From positions 29,062,001 to 29,126,000 of the forward strand of contig NC_045131.1 in assembly GCF_007655135.1 (NCBI RefSeq): 64,000 nucleotides of DNA, written 5' to 3'. Below are positions 36,762 through 46,919 of this stretch, piece by piece. The position numbers and the translations under genes were made by a program. The notes under the pieces were generated by a model that was not told the origin of the DNA, did not search any database, and saw only the letters and a program-made list of their open reading frames with translations. This DNA comes from Punica granatum. Lineage: Eukaryota; Streptophyta; Magnoliopsida; Myrtales; Lythraceae. Positions within the stretch are counted from its first letter, which is position 1. Every line of letters starts with the position of its first letter.

Positions 36762-37094
36762 TTATTATAATATAAAAGCCAGCAAGCGTAACAAGAAAGC
36801 GCCATATAAGCCTTTCTTAATATCCTTAGCTCATGGTTGAGTGTCTCTTCGACTACTCGGTCGGGTATAATGATTATAATTAATTATTCTATTGAAAAGA
36901 TTCTTGATTCCTGAATATGTATTTAATATTTTCTTGAAAAAAAATGCTTCTGGTTACAAATAAATATTAAGAGCAATCTTTCCAAAAAAAACTACTCTAG
37001 ATAAATTTTAAAAGTTTTCTATTAAATTTAAAAAGTTTTCTATTAAATTTATGATTCTTTTATACATCCGCGTAACGCATATGCTTGAACCTAG
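36762..37094 (+). mobile_element. Helitron-like unit C
   Basis: It abuts unit B without spacer. The first 100 bases match unit B (TATAATATAAAAGCCAGCAAG, TAGCTCATGGTTGAGTGTC). It ends CGCGTAACGCATATGC..ACCTAG before T. An AAAGTTTTCTATTAAATTT segment is tandemly repeated near 37009-37051. A further related start (TCTATATATATTATG) follows at 37099. Confidence 0.45.
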
Positions 37095-37381
37095 TTTATC
37101 TATATATATTATGTAATTTGGATTCCTCCAACGAGAGTTGATGAGGAGTTTCCGTTTGTGTGATGAGAAACTGACACATAACCGTATTGGAACGATGAAA
37201 AGCTTCCATGTAATTGTATCATAAACCTTTCATTGCATATTTATTCAATTTTATTAAATAATTCCAAGGAGTCAAGGGGATAAGTTATCAAATTTCTAAG
37301 CGTATTGGAAACTTTCAATAAATTAATAAATTTAATAAATTAATTCATACAAATTCGTCTCTCTTCTACCCAAGGGATTGC

Positions 37382-37396
37382 ATCCCTGACATCTTT
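37382..37396. repeat. Target-site duplication of the LINE, 3' side
   Basis: ATCCCTGACATCTTT, identical to 41922-41936. It directly adjoins the short A tail of the minus-strand LINE. Confidence 0.95.
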
Positions 37397-40300
37397 TTTT
37401 GGGTAAATGGTATAACTTCATTGATAACAAAAGGGATTTACATCAGAGACCAGTGCCAAGTGCCAATTACCCCTGTACCGATCAGTAATGTAAAATACTC
37501 AAATACTCAAAATCACCCCCCCAAAATCAACTAAGGGCAGTATCAAAATGGCGAAACAAATGCCCCACTAGAGTAGATTGTACAATTTTGCATGAGAAGT
37601 GGGGAAGAACGGACAACTTCGCTTGCACATCCGAGAAGATCTTCCGAATTATGACTGCTGAAGACGAGACCTGCTTTTGGTAGATCCTGGAATTCCTCTC
37701 CCTCCAAATGCAATAAATATAATGAGTCCAAAGTAGCTTTAGGCAAATAATGTCAAGCTTCTTTCCACGGAGAGAGGAGATCCAGCTAAGTTCCGTATTC
37801 CAATCAATATTGGGTCTGTTCAAACCAACACGGGCTAATAAACTTCTCCAAATCCCTTGGGTAGCCGGGCATCCAAGAAAGAGATGATCCCGAGTCTCTA
37901 GCTCCAAGCTACAAAATTCACATTCAGCGGCAGCGAGTGAAATTCCCCAATTTAGGAGGCGGTCTTTTGTGCTCAGTCTATTATGCACACAAAGCCAGCT
38001 AATGAAAGAAGATCGAGGGAAAAGCCCCTCAAACCAAACAGCACTCCTCCAATCCATCTTTGGACCCCTGGTTCTTAAGCATTTCCATGCACTTGCAATA
38101 GAAAAGGTTTCAGATTTGTGAGCTGTCCATGTGACCCTATCACGGTTGGAAGGTCGGATTGTTGCTGCGAGGTCATGGATTAGAGCAGCTTGTGGGTCCG
38201 AGCTTCTAGGCCAGTGCCAGCAGCCTTCGATTAGAATTGAACTAACAGTTGTGTGTTCTTTGATTGATGGAAAACATTGAAGTCCTCTCGTGCAGTAGTT
38301 GATCAAAGGTCCAACCGGTAACCACGTGTCATACCAGAAGGACACATTCGTGCCAAGGCCAATTCGATAGCAAATAAAGGGAGACATCAGAGTCCTAAGC
38401 TGCAAGAGTTTTCTCCAGTTCCAAGAACAATCACCAGGTATCCTTAAAGACCAAATACTGCGGCCTTTGATTAAATACTTAGCAGCCCAAGCCACCCAAA
38501 GAGACCCTGAGCTCACAAGGAGAGTCCAAAGGTTCTTTAACACGCATACTTTATTCCACATAGTTAGGTTCTTAATGCCTAGTCCTCCATCAGATTTAGG
38601 AAGACAAACAATTTCCCAGCTGACCTTTCCTCCTCCTGTATGCTGCTCCAGGCCATTCCATAAGAAGATTCTGCATTTCTGCTGCACCAATTTGATGACT
38701 TTCTTGGGTAGAATGAAGTGGGTACACCAATAAGTAGCCATGCTGAAAAGTACAGAGTTGATCAACTGTACCCGACCCGCGTAAAACAGGTGTTTCACAG
38801 TCCAGCTCCTAACGCGCTTTAAGATTCTCTCAGTAAGAGCCTCACAATTCTTCGAAGAAAGCTTACCAGAGACAAGAGGGAGCCCCATGTATCGCACAGG
38901 TAGAGTACCGTGCTTAAAGCCAGAGCTAGTCACCAGTATAGAGATGCCTTCCTCATTAATGCCACCTGTGAAAATTTCAGATTTCTCAGGATTCAGCCGA
39001 AGCCCAGACCAGTTGTGAAATGTGTTCAATACGTCCAGAATGGCAACAAGGGACTCTTTGGACGCATTTGTGAACAAGAATAAATCGTCAGCAAAACAAA
39101 GATGGATCAGCTTGATGGACTTGCATCGTGGATGGAAGCCAATTTTACCCTCATCTGCAGCAGAATCCAAGAGAGTTGAGAAAACCTCCATAGCAATAAC
39201 AAACAGATAGGGCGATAAGGGATCTCCTTGTCTCAATCCCCTTTTGCCTGCAAAGTAACCAGCTAAGGACCCATTGATGGCCACTGAAAAATAAGGAGAG
39301 GTAAGACATCCCTTGATCCACCTAATAAAAATGAGAGGGATTCCCATGGCCTCCAGGCAGTTAAGAATGAAATCCCAATGCAAAGTGTCAAAAGCTTTCA
39401 TCAGATCAATTTTGATAGCACAACGGGGTGTTATTCCTTGTCTATGATAATTCCTCACAAGCTCATGAGCAAGCAAAATATTATCGGATATTTTCCTGCC
39501 CTGCACAAAAGCTGTTTGGTTCAAGCTTATAACATCAGGAAGAACCCCTTTCAATCTGTTAGCAATCACCTTGGTTATGCACTTATAAAGCACATTGCAG
39601 CAAGATATTGGCCGGAAGTCCTTCATGCGATCAGCTTTCTCCTTCTTAGGGACTAGGGCTATTATAGTAGAGTTCATCTCTCTGCGTAGTTCACCTGTGG
39701 AAAAATAATGTTTTACAGCAGCAAGAAAGTCCTTTTGGACAATTTTCCAAGCATGCTTGTAAAAAAATACGGTGAAACCATCTGGGCCAGGGGACTTATC
39801 ATTTCCCATCGAGAACAGGGCCGACTTGATCTCCTCTTCAGTGATAGGAGACTTAAGCAAATGATATTGGGAATGAGAGATCTTCTTTGTGAGAATAGAA
39901 GAGAGTTGTGCCGCAGAGATCCCCGCTACGCTGTCGTCTTTACCTCCGAGAAGACCTTGATAGAAGTTGATTGCTTCCGCTTTGATTTCCTGCACTTCTT
40001 CCAGTTTGGCACCAGAATTAGTGTAGAGTACACGAATAGAGGTTCTTGCATTCCTTATTTTTACCGCCTTATGAAAGAATGACGTGTTCTGGTCTCCCGC
40101 CTTCAACCATGCCACCCTTGATTTTTGTTTCAGAAGCTTCTCTTCTTTGTCCATGGCCTCCAAAAGCTCGATCCTTAGAGCAATCTCCTTTTTCAGAATT
40201 TCAGGGGGCAGACAATGACTATTAAGAATGGAGGCTTGGATTTGAGCAAGCTGAGTTTGCAAGTCAGCAACTTTTGCATGTACATCCCCAAAGTGAGATC

Positions 40301-41921
40301 TATTGAAATCTTTCAGGTGCCTTTTCAGATTCCTTAACTTCTTGTAAAGCACCGCCATGGGGTTACCCTCCTGTACCTCCAACCAAACATGTTCCACAAG
40401 TTTCAGGTACTCCGGATGTTCAGTCCAGAAGTGAAAAAACTTAAAAGGCTTGGGCCCAGCATTCTCTTTGACACCAAACCTTAACATAACAGGACTATGA
40501 TCAGAAATTCCAGGAGAAAGAAATTCCACTGTTGAGGCAATATCTTGTTGAAACCATAAGTCATTAACCAACGCTCTATCAATCTTCCGAGCTTGGAACC
40601 CCTCCTGCCTTTTGTTGCTCCATGTGAAGTAGCAGCCGACATATGGATGATCCTTGAGCTCTGATGAGGTAATAAATTCAGCAAATTCCCTCATGCTTTG
40701 ATCAATGACTATCTCCCTCCCTACCGCTTTAACCTCATCGGTATCCTTAACTGCATTGAAATCGCCCATCAACATCCAGCTATACCTCATACCCACTGCT
40801 AGAGCCTGCAAATCGCGCCATAATTCCCTTCTCTCCAACAAGTCATTTGAAGCATAGACAAAAGTTAAAGCAATCCAGCCAGTTCCTTTGGGAACTTTTA
40901 CCAACAGATGGATATATTGACTAGTCTTGCTAAGGAGTTGCACTTGCAAGTCCTCCCGAACTAAAATCCACAGCCTGCCATTGCTAGCATACTGATAGTT
41001 CTCCATCAGGAACCAACCCTTCCATTTGTCCACAATCTTTGGACAATTATTTTCCTTTACCCGTGTCTCAATGATAGCAAACACTCCTATATCATGATCC
41101 TTGGCAAACTTATGGACCATTTTTTGTTTAAGAGGGTCATTTAGCCCTCTAACATTCCAGGAGGCAACTAGCATTAAGGAAGTTTAGAGGTTTTACCTCC
41201 CTTACCCGTTCTCGGTTTCCTTTTGCCTTGTACTTTCTGGACTGATTTCCCTCTCTCCATCACAATGCTTTTTTCCTGCCTTGAAACTCCCTGCCGTGAA
41301 TATACCTCCGAATCATCATCAGAGTTGATGGCATCATCTTGGGGCTCCATTGCTTCTAAATCAGCTGGTTTACTGTTGGACCGTGAAGATACACCTTTGG
41401 AAGGGTCTGCAGATTTGTCCCCATGTAAGTCATTCAGTACTGTCATTTGGTTTTCATCTGGGGCAGAGGAAGTAGCTGCATTCACAGGGTTTAAGGCTTC
41501 CAGTCCATGTTCTTCCTTTCCAGCGCACTCTCCAGCACTACACAAGTCACCAAACCCAGCCTCCTTTATTCCATCGGTCCGAGAAGAAGAGGCCATTCCA
41601 GGCTTCTCTTCCACAGTTGCTGCAGGAACTTCAGATGGGGGTGGCGTCGACTCCGCTGGTGCAGCTTCAGGAGGGCTGCTGCAACTGTGCCCGAAAACCT
41701 TGCATTGGTCACACTTCGCAGGCAGCCACGGGGTATCCACTAGAACCTCCACAGTGTGTTCATTGCCAAGATCAACAGTTAAAGTATTCGGGATTTCATT
41801 TTCAACCTCAACCTCTATACACACTTTCGCATAGTCTAATCTCGAGCGTAGGGCAGTAGCTCTGTCCATGTATAGTGGCTTACTAATCGCACTCGCTATG
41901 AAGCTGATACCCTTAGGCTGA
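37397..41921 (-). mobile_element. L1-type LINE, 5'-truncated, otherwise intact
   Basis: A 4.5-kb non-LTR element lies between perfect 15-bp target duplications. On the minus strand it holds the C-terminal part of ORF1, an uninterrupted ORF2, a 3' untranslated region of about 130 bp ending CATTTACCC, and a short A tail (four to seven A, ambiguous with the target site). Perfect duplications and an open 1215-codon ORF2 point to a recent insertion. Truncation removed the promoter and the ORF1 N-terminus. It lies within Helitron-like DNA. Confidence 0.95.
37527..41174 (-). CDS. LINE ORF2: endonuclease, reverse transcriptase, zinc-binding C-terminus
   Basis: The 1215-residue frame starts MLVASWNVRGLND. 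The apurinic-type endonuclease spans about 1-235, with N7, E36, MGDFN at 136-140 and SDHSP at 224-228. The reverse transcriptase spans about 460-760: SPGPDGF at 461-467, AIKIDLMKAFD with D590, GLRQGDPLSPYLF at 646-658, and the catalytic FADD at 694-697. A zf-RVT domain near the C-terminus carries CEFCSLELETRDHLFLGC. No RNase H domain follows, as in many plant L1 elements. The frame has no stops or shifts, and all the key acidic residues named are present, so the protein could still be enzymatically competent if expressed. Its ATG overlaps the ORF1 stop in TAATG. Confidence 0.95.
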   Translation of the reverse strand: MLVASWNVRGLNDPLKQKMVHKFAKDHDIGVFAIIETRVKENNCPKIVDKWKGWFLMENYQYASNGRLWILVREDLQVQLLSKTSQYIHLLVKVPKGTGWIALTFVYASNDLLERRELWRDLQALAVGMRYSWMLMGDFNAVKDTDEVKAVGREIVIDQSMREFAEFITSSELKDHPYVGCYFTWSNKRQEGFQARKIDRALVNDLWFQQDIASTVEFLSPGISDHSPVMLRFGVKENAGPKPFKFFHFWTEHPEYLKLVEHVWLEVQEGNPMAVLYKKLRNLKRHLKDFNRSHFGDVHAKVADLQTQLAQIQASILNSHCLPPEILKKEIALRIELLEAMDKEEKLLKQKSRVAWLKAGDQNTSFFHKAVKIRNARTSIRVLYTNSGAKLEEVQEIKAEAINFYQGLLGGKDDSVAGISAAQLSSILTKKISHSQYHLLKSPITEEEIKSALFSMGNDKSPGPDGFTVFFYKHAWKIVQKDFLAAVKHYFSTGELRREMNSTIIALVPKKEKADRMKDFRPISCCNVLYKCITKVIANRLKGVLPDVISLNQTAFVQGRKISDNILLAHELVRNYHRQGITPRCAIKIDLMKAFDTLHWDFILNCLEAMGIPLIFIRWIKGCLTSPYFSVAINGSLAGYFAGKRGLRQGDPLSPYLFVIAMEVFSTLLDSAADEGKIGFHPRCKSIKLIHLCFADDLFLFTNASKESLVAILDVLNTFHNWSGLRLNPEKSEIFTGGINEEGISILVTSSGFKHGTLPVRYMGLPLVSGKLSSKNCEALTERILKRVRSWTVKHLFYAGRVQLINSVLFSMATYWCTHFILPKKVIKLVQQKCRIFLWNGLEQHTGGGKVSWEIVCLPKSDGGLGIKNLTMWNKVCVLKNLWTLLVSSGSLWVAWAAKYLIKGRSIWSLRIPGDCSWNWRKLLQLRTLMSPFICYRIGLGTNVSFWYDTWLPVGPLINYCTRGLQCFPSIKEHTTVSSILIEGCWHWPRSSDPQAALIHDLAATIRPSNRDRVTWTAHKSETFSIASAWKCLRTRGPKMDWRSAVWFEGLFPRSSFISWLCVHNRLSTKDRLLNWGISLAAAECEFCSLELETRDHLFLGCPATQGIWRSLLARVGLNRPNIDWNTELSWISSLRGKKLDIICLKLLWTHYIYCIWRERNSRIYQKQVSSSAVIIRKIFSDVQAKLSVLPHFSCKIVQSTLVGHLFRHFDTALS

Positions 41922-41932
41922 ATCCCTGACAT
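41174..41932 (-). CDS. LINE ORF1, C-terminal part only
   Basis: 252 codons to a TAA at 41176-41174. The region has TVEVLVDTPWLPAKCDQCKVFGHSC, cut here as VLVDTPWLPAKC and CDQCKVFGHSC. This is the zinc-knuckle end of the gag-like ORF1 (DUF4283-type) of plant L1 elements, followed by a Pro/Ser/Glu-rich linker and a basic tail. The N-terminal RNA-binding part is missing because the element is 5'-truncated. The first ATG (41932-41930) lies in the duplicated target site, so it is host DNA brought into frame by chance, not the ancestral start. Confidence 0.9.
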   Translation of the reverse strand: MSGIQPKGISFIASAISKPLYMDRATALRSRLDYAKVCIEVEVENEIPNTLTVDLGNEHTVEVLVDTPWLPAKCDQCKVFGHSCSSPPEAAPAESTPPPSEVPAATVEEKPGMASSSRTDGIKEAGFGDLCSAGECAGKEEHGLEALNPVNAATSSAPDENQMTVLNDLHGDKSADPSKGVSSRSNSKPADLEAMEPQDDAINSDDDSEVYSRQGVSRQEKSIVMERGKSVQKVQGKRKPRTGKGGKTSKLP

Positions 41933-41936
41933 CTTT
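41922..41936. repeat. Target-site duplication of the LINE, 5' side
   Basis: ATCCCTGACATCTTT, identical to 37382-37396. It contains the complement of the ATG that opens the truncated ORF1. Confidence 0.95.
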
Positions 41937-42825
41937 CATACACATATATATATATATATATGCTTTCTTTAAATTTAATAAATTAATATTGTGAAATTAT
42001 ATTTATGGAAATTATTCATATTTTGCATAATATATTTTATTTGAAGAATAAAAAATATAAACATTGACCATGCTGATTAGTTTAATATCATTTCAACTCT
42101 ACAGGCATGGGTAATAGAAAAAAGAGTTCTCTTTTTCTTCTAACTTATTTCCATGCCGGAATGAAAAGGGGCGGGGAAAGCGGAAATATTAGAGGCAGAA
42201 ATTTGGGGAAAATACGTTACAAATGCGGGAGAGGAGTCAATGGGTCCGATCGTCAGGTGGAATTCGTGTCAATGAAAGAGCAACCAGGGGGCATTTGAGA
42301 AGCCTTCCCTTTAGAAAAGTCAACGCAAACTTAAAGTTACAAAGAGACAAAAGTCTTCTCTTTTCCAAATGAGAAACGCCCTCTTCTCCTCGAGGCCGAC
42401 AATTAGGAAGGCCCAAATGAAAGTTCAGCCCTTCAATTATAATATTTAAAAATCGAAAGGCATGACGGCAACGCACTATCTAAGCTCCGTTAGTAAATCT
42501 TTAACTCAATATCCAATATCCTCATGAATTCATTAAAAAATTAATTTTGTTCTATTTTATTTTTTTTCTAGCGTGAAATCTGATATACGGTAACTTAATT
42601 GGGTCTCGATTAATCCCGTCAAACCGGATCGAATTTTGCCATATTTTTTAGTTGGACCAAGTTTAAGGCGAAACGTTTCTAATTAATTAGTCATCATTAG
42701 TCGTACATGTGAATTAAGCTTTAAAATTCTGTCTTAAAATATGGAAAATTTTCTCGATATTCGTGGAGAGTATCCGCGATATTAAAATTAAGTTTACTTT
42801 TTTCTCCTAAAAACTTCTCCATCCT
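41937..42825. other. AT-rich DNA continuing the LINE target region
   Basis: No gene recognised. (TA)n occurs at about 41943-41960. A GC-richer patch at 42150-42300 has no coding evidence. Confidence 0.45.
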
Positions 42826-42926
42826 CCCATAGATATTTTATATTTGCAAACGCCTCTGCATTAATTAGTTTTCTTTTTTTATTTTATACCGGGTTTTGGC
42901 CTCGTTATTCATCGGAAAAAAAAAAA
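42826..42926 (+). mobile_element. Very short retroposed insert with poly(A) tail
   Basis: The 17-mer AAAAACTTCTCCATCCT occurs at 42809-42825 and 42927-42943. Between them are about 85 bp ending GTTATTCATCGG followed by a long run of A. The end resembles the 3' end of the SINE at 22710 (TTTTTATTCATC plus A). This fits a 5'-truncated SINE-type retroposition on the plus strand. Confidence 0.6.
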
Positions 42927-42943
42927 AAAAACTTCTCCATCCT

Positions 42944-43508
42944 TCCTGGCGCCAACCCAACATATTTATTTCTCTGAACGTGTTAATCTCAAATATGCAT
43001 ATGAATTTATAACTTTATATACATATATATGATGTATTTATATATGTTAATCGTTTGGATACACGAATACTATTATCTTTATATGTGTTATTTTAATATA
43101 TTACAGTTAATTTATATTTAATAAAGTAGATTATTTTTTAGTTTATATATATGTTTGATTCAATTATCTTTTCTCATCTATATATTTTAAATGGGTAATT
43201 GTTTTAAATTCATATATTTTTTAAGTTAATTCAATTAATTATTATCTTTGATAATTTTCAAAAATATATATCAACTTTATATTAGCGTTGCATGGGATTT
43301 CGCCTGCTTTATTTGAAATTCAGAATTTATGAGTGCAATTTTTAGTAGTGAGATTATTCACATTTTTTTTCTCTTATCATATTATTTACTATCCTTGCCT
43401 CAATTTACAATAAAAAAATTATCATTCAAGAAAAAGGTACTGCGTGATCATGGACTTAATTAAGAGACCTGCTCTGAATTGAATATAATCAAACTAAGTT
43501 CGTGAGGA

Positions 43509-43546
<38 letters not shown>

Positions 43547-46374
43547 ATAGGGCAAAGTTGGCCTTTCGCGTTTAACCAATAACCGAGAGAGCGGATGGAT
43601 TCATTACTCAGAACGATTTGATTAAGATTACCTCAGACAATCCGGCTATCTATAGAATAAAGTTTACAATTGATGCTAAAACCAGAGAATTAATAGGGAT
43701 CAATCTTTGGCAAATCATAGAAAATATTCTAGATATAAATTACCTAATCGGTTGGATAATTTCTTCTTTAAATATAAGTTTATATCTATTGCTACGATGG
43801 TATGACACATTTTGATCTCATTTTCGTCATCCCCTATTTATTTTCCTTTTTTTTTCTAAATTATAAATGTCTTACAGAATGTTGAGCAAGCAAAATACCA
43901 TGGAGCATATGACTTGCAACTGAGGTTTACATGTCAACTTTTGGCCATTCTACAAGCCATGGAAAAGCAAGTGATGCTGTGCTAAGTTTTCAGTGAATAA
44001 AAAATGATCCTCTCTGAAGCAGTTTTTCGTTGCGATTCCAAATGGATGATAGGCCACATTGAGGGAGCTCATAAAGAAGCTGAATAAAGATCGTTGGCTA
44101 CTTTTAGTTCTCGTGCTGTTTGTATTAGCTCGACAACAAAAAATACGAAGCATTTTCTCCACAAATTCTTTACGAAAGCCTAAGATCTCGGGTAGAATTA
44201 TTATACAAAGTCAAAGGTGTGGCAATTCTCACTAGAGTTTGATTATGCTGGCATATATTGAGCAGACCTGCAGTGTCCAATGCTATAAGCATGAAGAAGG
44301 GGCTGGGAGCAGCTTGCCATGCTCATGATGTTAATCAATATAAATGTGTTCTTATTTTTTAAATCAAAATATGTGTTTTTATTTTAATTATTTATAAAGA
44401 TTTTCGTGAAAAATATTTTTAATTTTACTTTAAAATTTATGGCAGACTTCAGTAAAAAAATGACGAAATTTCTTGTAATTATTGGACCTAGGAGGCTAGG
44501 AAAAGAATGAGATGAGAGACTCAATTAGGAAGAGGAGACAAAATTTTAGTTTTTCTTTATAAATAATATGATAAGAGAAGAAAAAGAAATAACAAAATTT
44601 TCCAGTGTAATAGAATAAAAAATAAAAAGGTCTGAAAATTTTAGTTTTTCTTAATAAGTAAATAAAATTCTAATATTACAAATAAATTCTTTCAAATATC
44701 TCTTAATTTCAAATTAAGAACGAGTACCTCTATTAAATCACTTTCTCGGGAAGATCCCTCTTGTTGTTATTGTCTACATTTGTATGTCTGACTTCGAAAG
44801 CAATGTACTACCTGTCTATTAATTTCAAGAAACTTCATGAGTTGCAACTTAATAATAAATAGCTCCCGATTAATTATTGATTTATTGAATTTCTTTTTTA
44901 TGTGAAAGAAAACATGTTCATGCACGATCTCGTGACAAATACAAGTGAGGAGAAATCTGATATGGACCCAATACTCTATGTAAGAGTTGAAATATGAAGT
45001 GATTAATTTCTTTTTAAGACCGCATGATGCGCTATTTGTTAATTTGTCAAGAGAAATTTGGTTTAAATGTTTATCTATTATATATATATATATATATATA
45101 TATAGTAAAATTAACTACACGTCCCATTAAATGGGATGATATTAAATGGGGTTAAAAAAAGTCAATTTACCCATAAATTAAAATAAATGAAAAATAAATC
45201 AAATTATATATATTATATTGTCATAGAAAAATATTGAAATTTAAAAATTGATAAACTGTGTAATGCGGAATCAAGGGCGCAGCACTTGAAAGTTGAAATT
45301 GATTCACCACTTCCTTCCTCTTTCTTATTTCCACATTTGCTATACCTATTTTATTTCCCTCTCGCACCTCAATTTAGAGAAGTATAATTCTAGAGTCAAG
45401 AAGTAAATTATTTTTTCATAAATTAATATTTCATGCAATGTAGAATTCTATTTTTCATGGTTTACATGGTATAAACATTTGACTTAATTAACCGTGTTGA
45501 ATATTTAAGAAGAACACCTATGAAAAAAGGAATATTTAAGAAAAACTTATATAGTATAAGTACATAACTTAAGCTGATAATTTATTTAAATTATATAAGA
45601 CATCTGTATGCGATTAACTTCCTTAATAAATGTTCTAATTATACTCTAAAAATGAATTTATAATAAATTTACTGAAGTAAAAAAGATACATATCTAAATT
45701 ATATTTAAAAAATAAATAATTGATCATATATAGGACTTATAAAATAAATTATCACAAACCACTAATTTTATAAACGTATTGTAATGTGAAATAAATTAAA
45801 TATTTGAAAATGAGGATAAAAATGCGTAAATGAAATTTGTAATTTGAGCAGTTCTGCATTTCCATTATATATCCCTCTTACACATTAACGGTTAAATATA
45901 CATGCAATACATACTAATTAAAACCATTACTGCAAAATAATTATTGAACAAGCCAAATATGTATACTTTATCATAGTTTGAAAATGGAAACTATTTGTTG
46001 AAAAATTTTATTGCTCTGAAGAAGCAGATTATTCTCAGAAAATTTATGAACTATTATAAAAAATGATCAAATGCATGAAAAATGAAAACCCACTAATACA
46101 AGGGATAGAACATTTAAAAAAAAAGATCAGGTGTTCATATATAATATTGAAAAAATCACCGTTTACTAATTCTATGAACATGTGATTTTATAAAAAATAT
46201 ATATTAAATAAGATAATTAGTTGCAAAGTGATAAATAAACTTTTTAACATTAGTCTAACTTTTAGTAAATATTATGTTTTTTAATTTGAAATTAGTTATT
46301 AAAAAATCTTAGTTTGTTAATAAGATTATTTTGTCATTTGAAACAAATAATTTTTATAAGAATTTACAGAGAAA
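42944..46374. other. AT-rich intergenic DNA
   Basis: No gene recognised. Less AT-rich patches at 43570-43800 and 43870-44340 have broken frames and might be old coding relics. I could not assign a family. (AT)16 lies at 43511-43542 and (TA)n at 45079-45104. Near 45072 a TCTATTATATATA start could be the 5' end of the Helitron-like element that ends at 46407. Confidence 0.45.
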
Positions 46375-46407
46375 CCCGTACATATAAAGCTCGGGGTAAA
46401 AAACTAG
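46375..46407 (+). mobile_element. Helitron-like 3' terminus
   Basis: CCCG (46375-46378) and CGGG (46392-46395) can pair. About eight bases later comes CTAG (46404-46407) followed by T in the flank. The element body would lie to the left, perhaps from about 45072. Confidence 0.45.
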
Positions 46408-46919
46408 TTTTATCCTTTTAATGAGGTGTTTTTTCTGGGCCTCGAAGGCTCAAACCACTATAATAAAGTTCATGCATACAGACTTTATCTGTCAACTGCC
46501 TCAAGTCTTATATGCACCAAATATTTTCTTTTCCTTTTCTTTTTTCAAACACACGTTCTTGGAGACAGCAATGTTTATAGCAAAGTGGACAGCATTGTGT
46601 ATGAATTAAATGCAAGGAAATTAAAGTGATCAACAGTTAAGAACTTAAGCTGGAACACATATGCACATGCTTAATTATGTCTCATTTCCAGATCCGTATG
46701 TCCTAATATAAACCTCATAAATTCGTCTAAAATGCCCATTCGAATTCGGCTCTCGAAATACAAATGATTGAACTACCCGTATTTCACCCCAAAAAAGATA
46801 TGAATATCGTCAACGGTCTTTATACAAGTGAGCTACCTTTTGAACTTCGTAACTGAACTGTCTATTGACTGGAAAAAAATTTTAAAAAATGAAAAGTAAA
46901 ACAGAAAGAAAATTATGTA

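Noticed and set aside
41223..41834. Plus-strand open frame of 203 codons opposite LINE ORF1
   Set aside because: Antisense shadow of the LINE ORF1 C-terminal linker, with no independent support.
43618..44340. Possible old coding relic
   Set aside because: Short frames on both strands with stops. I could not match retroelement or host domains.
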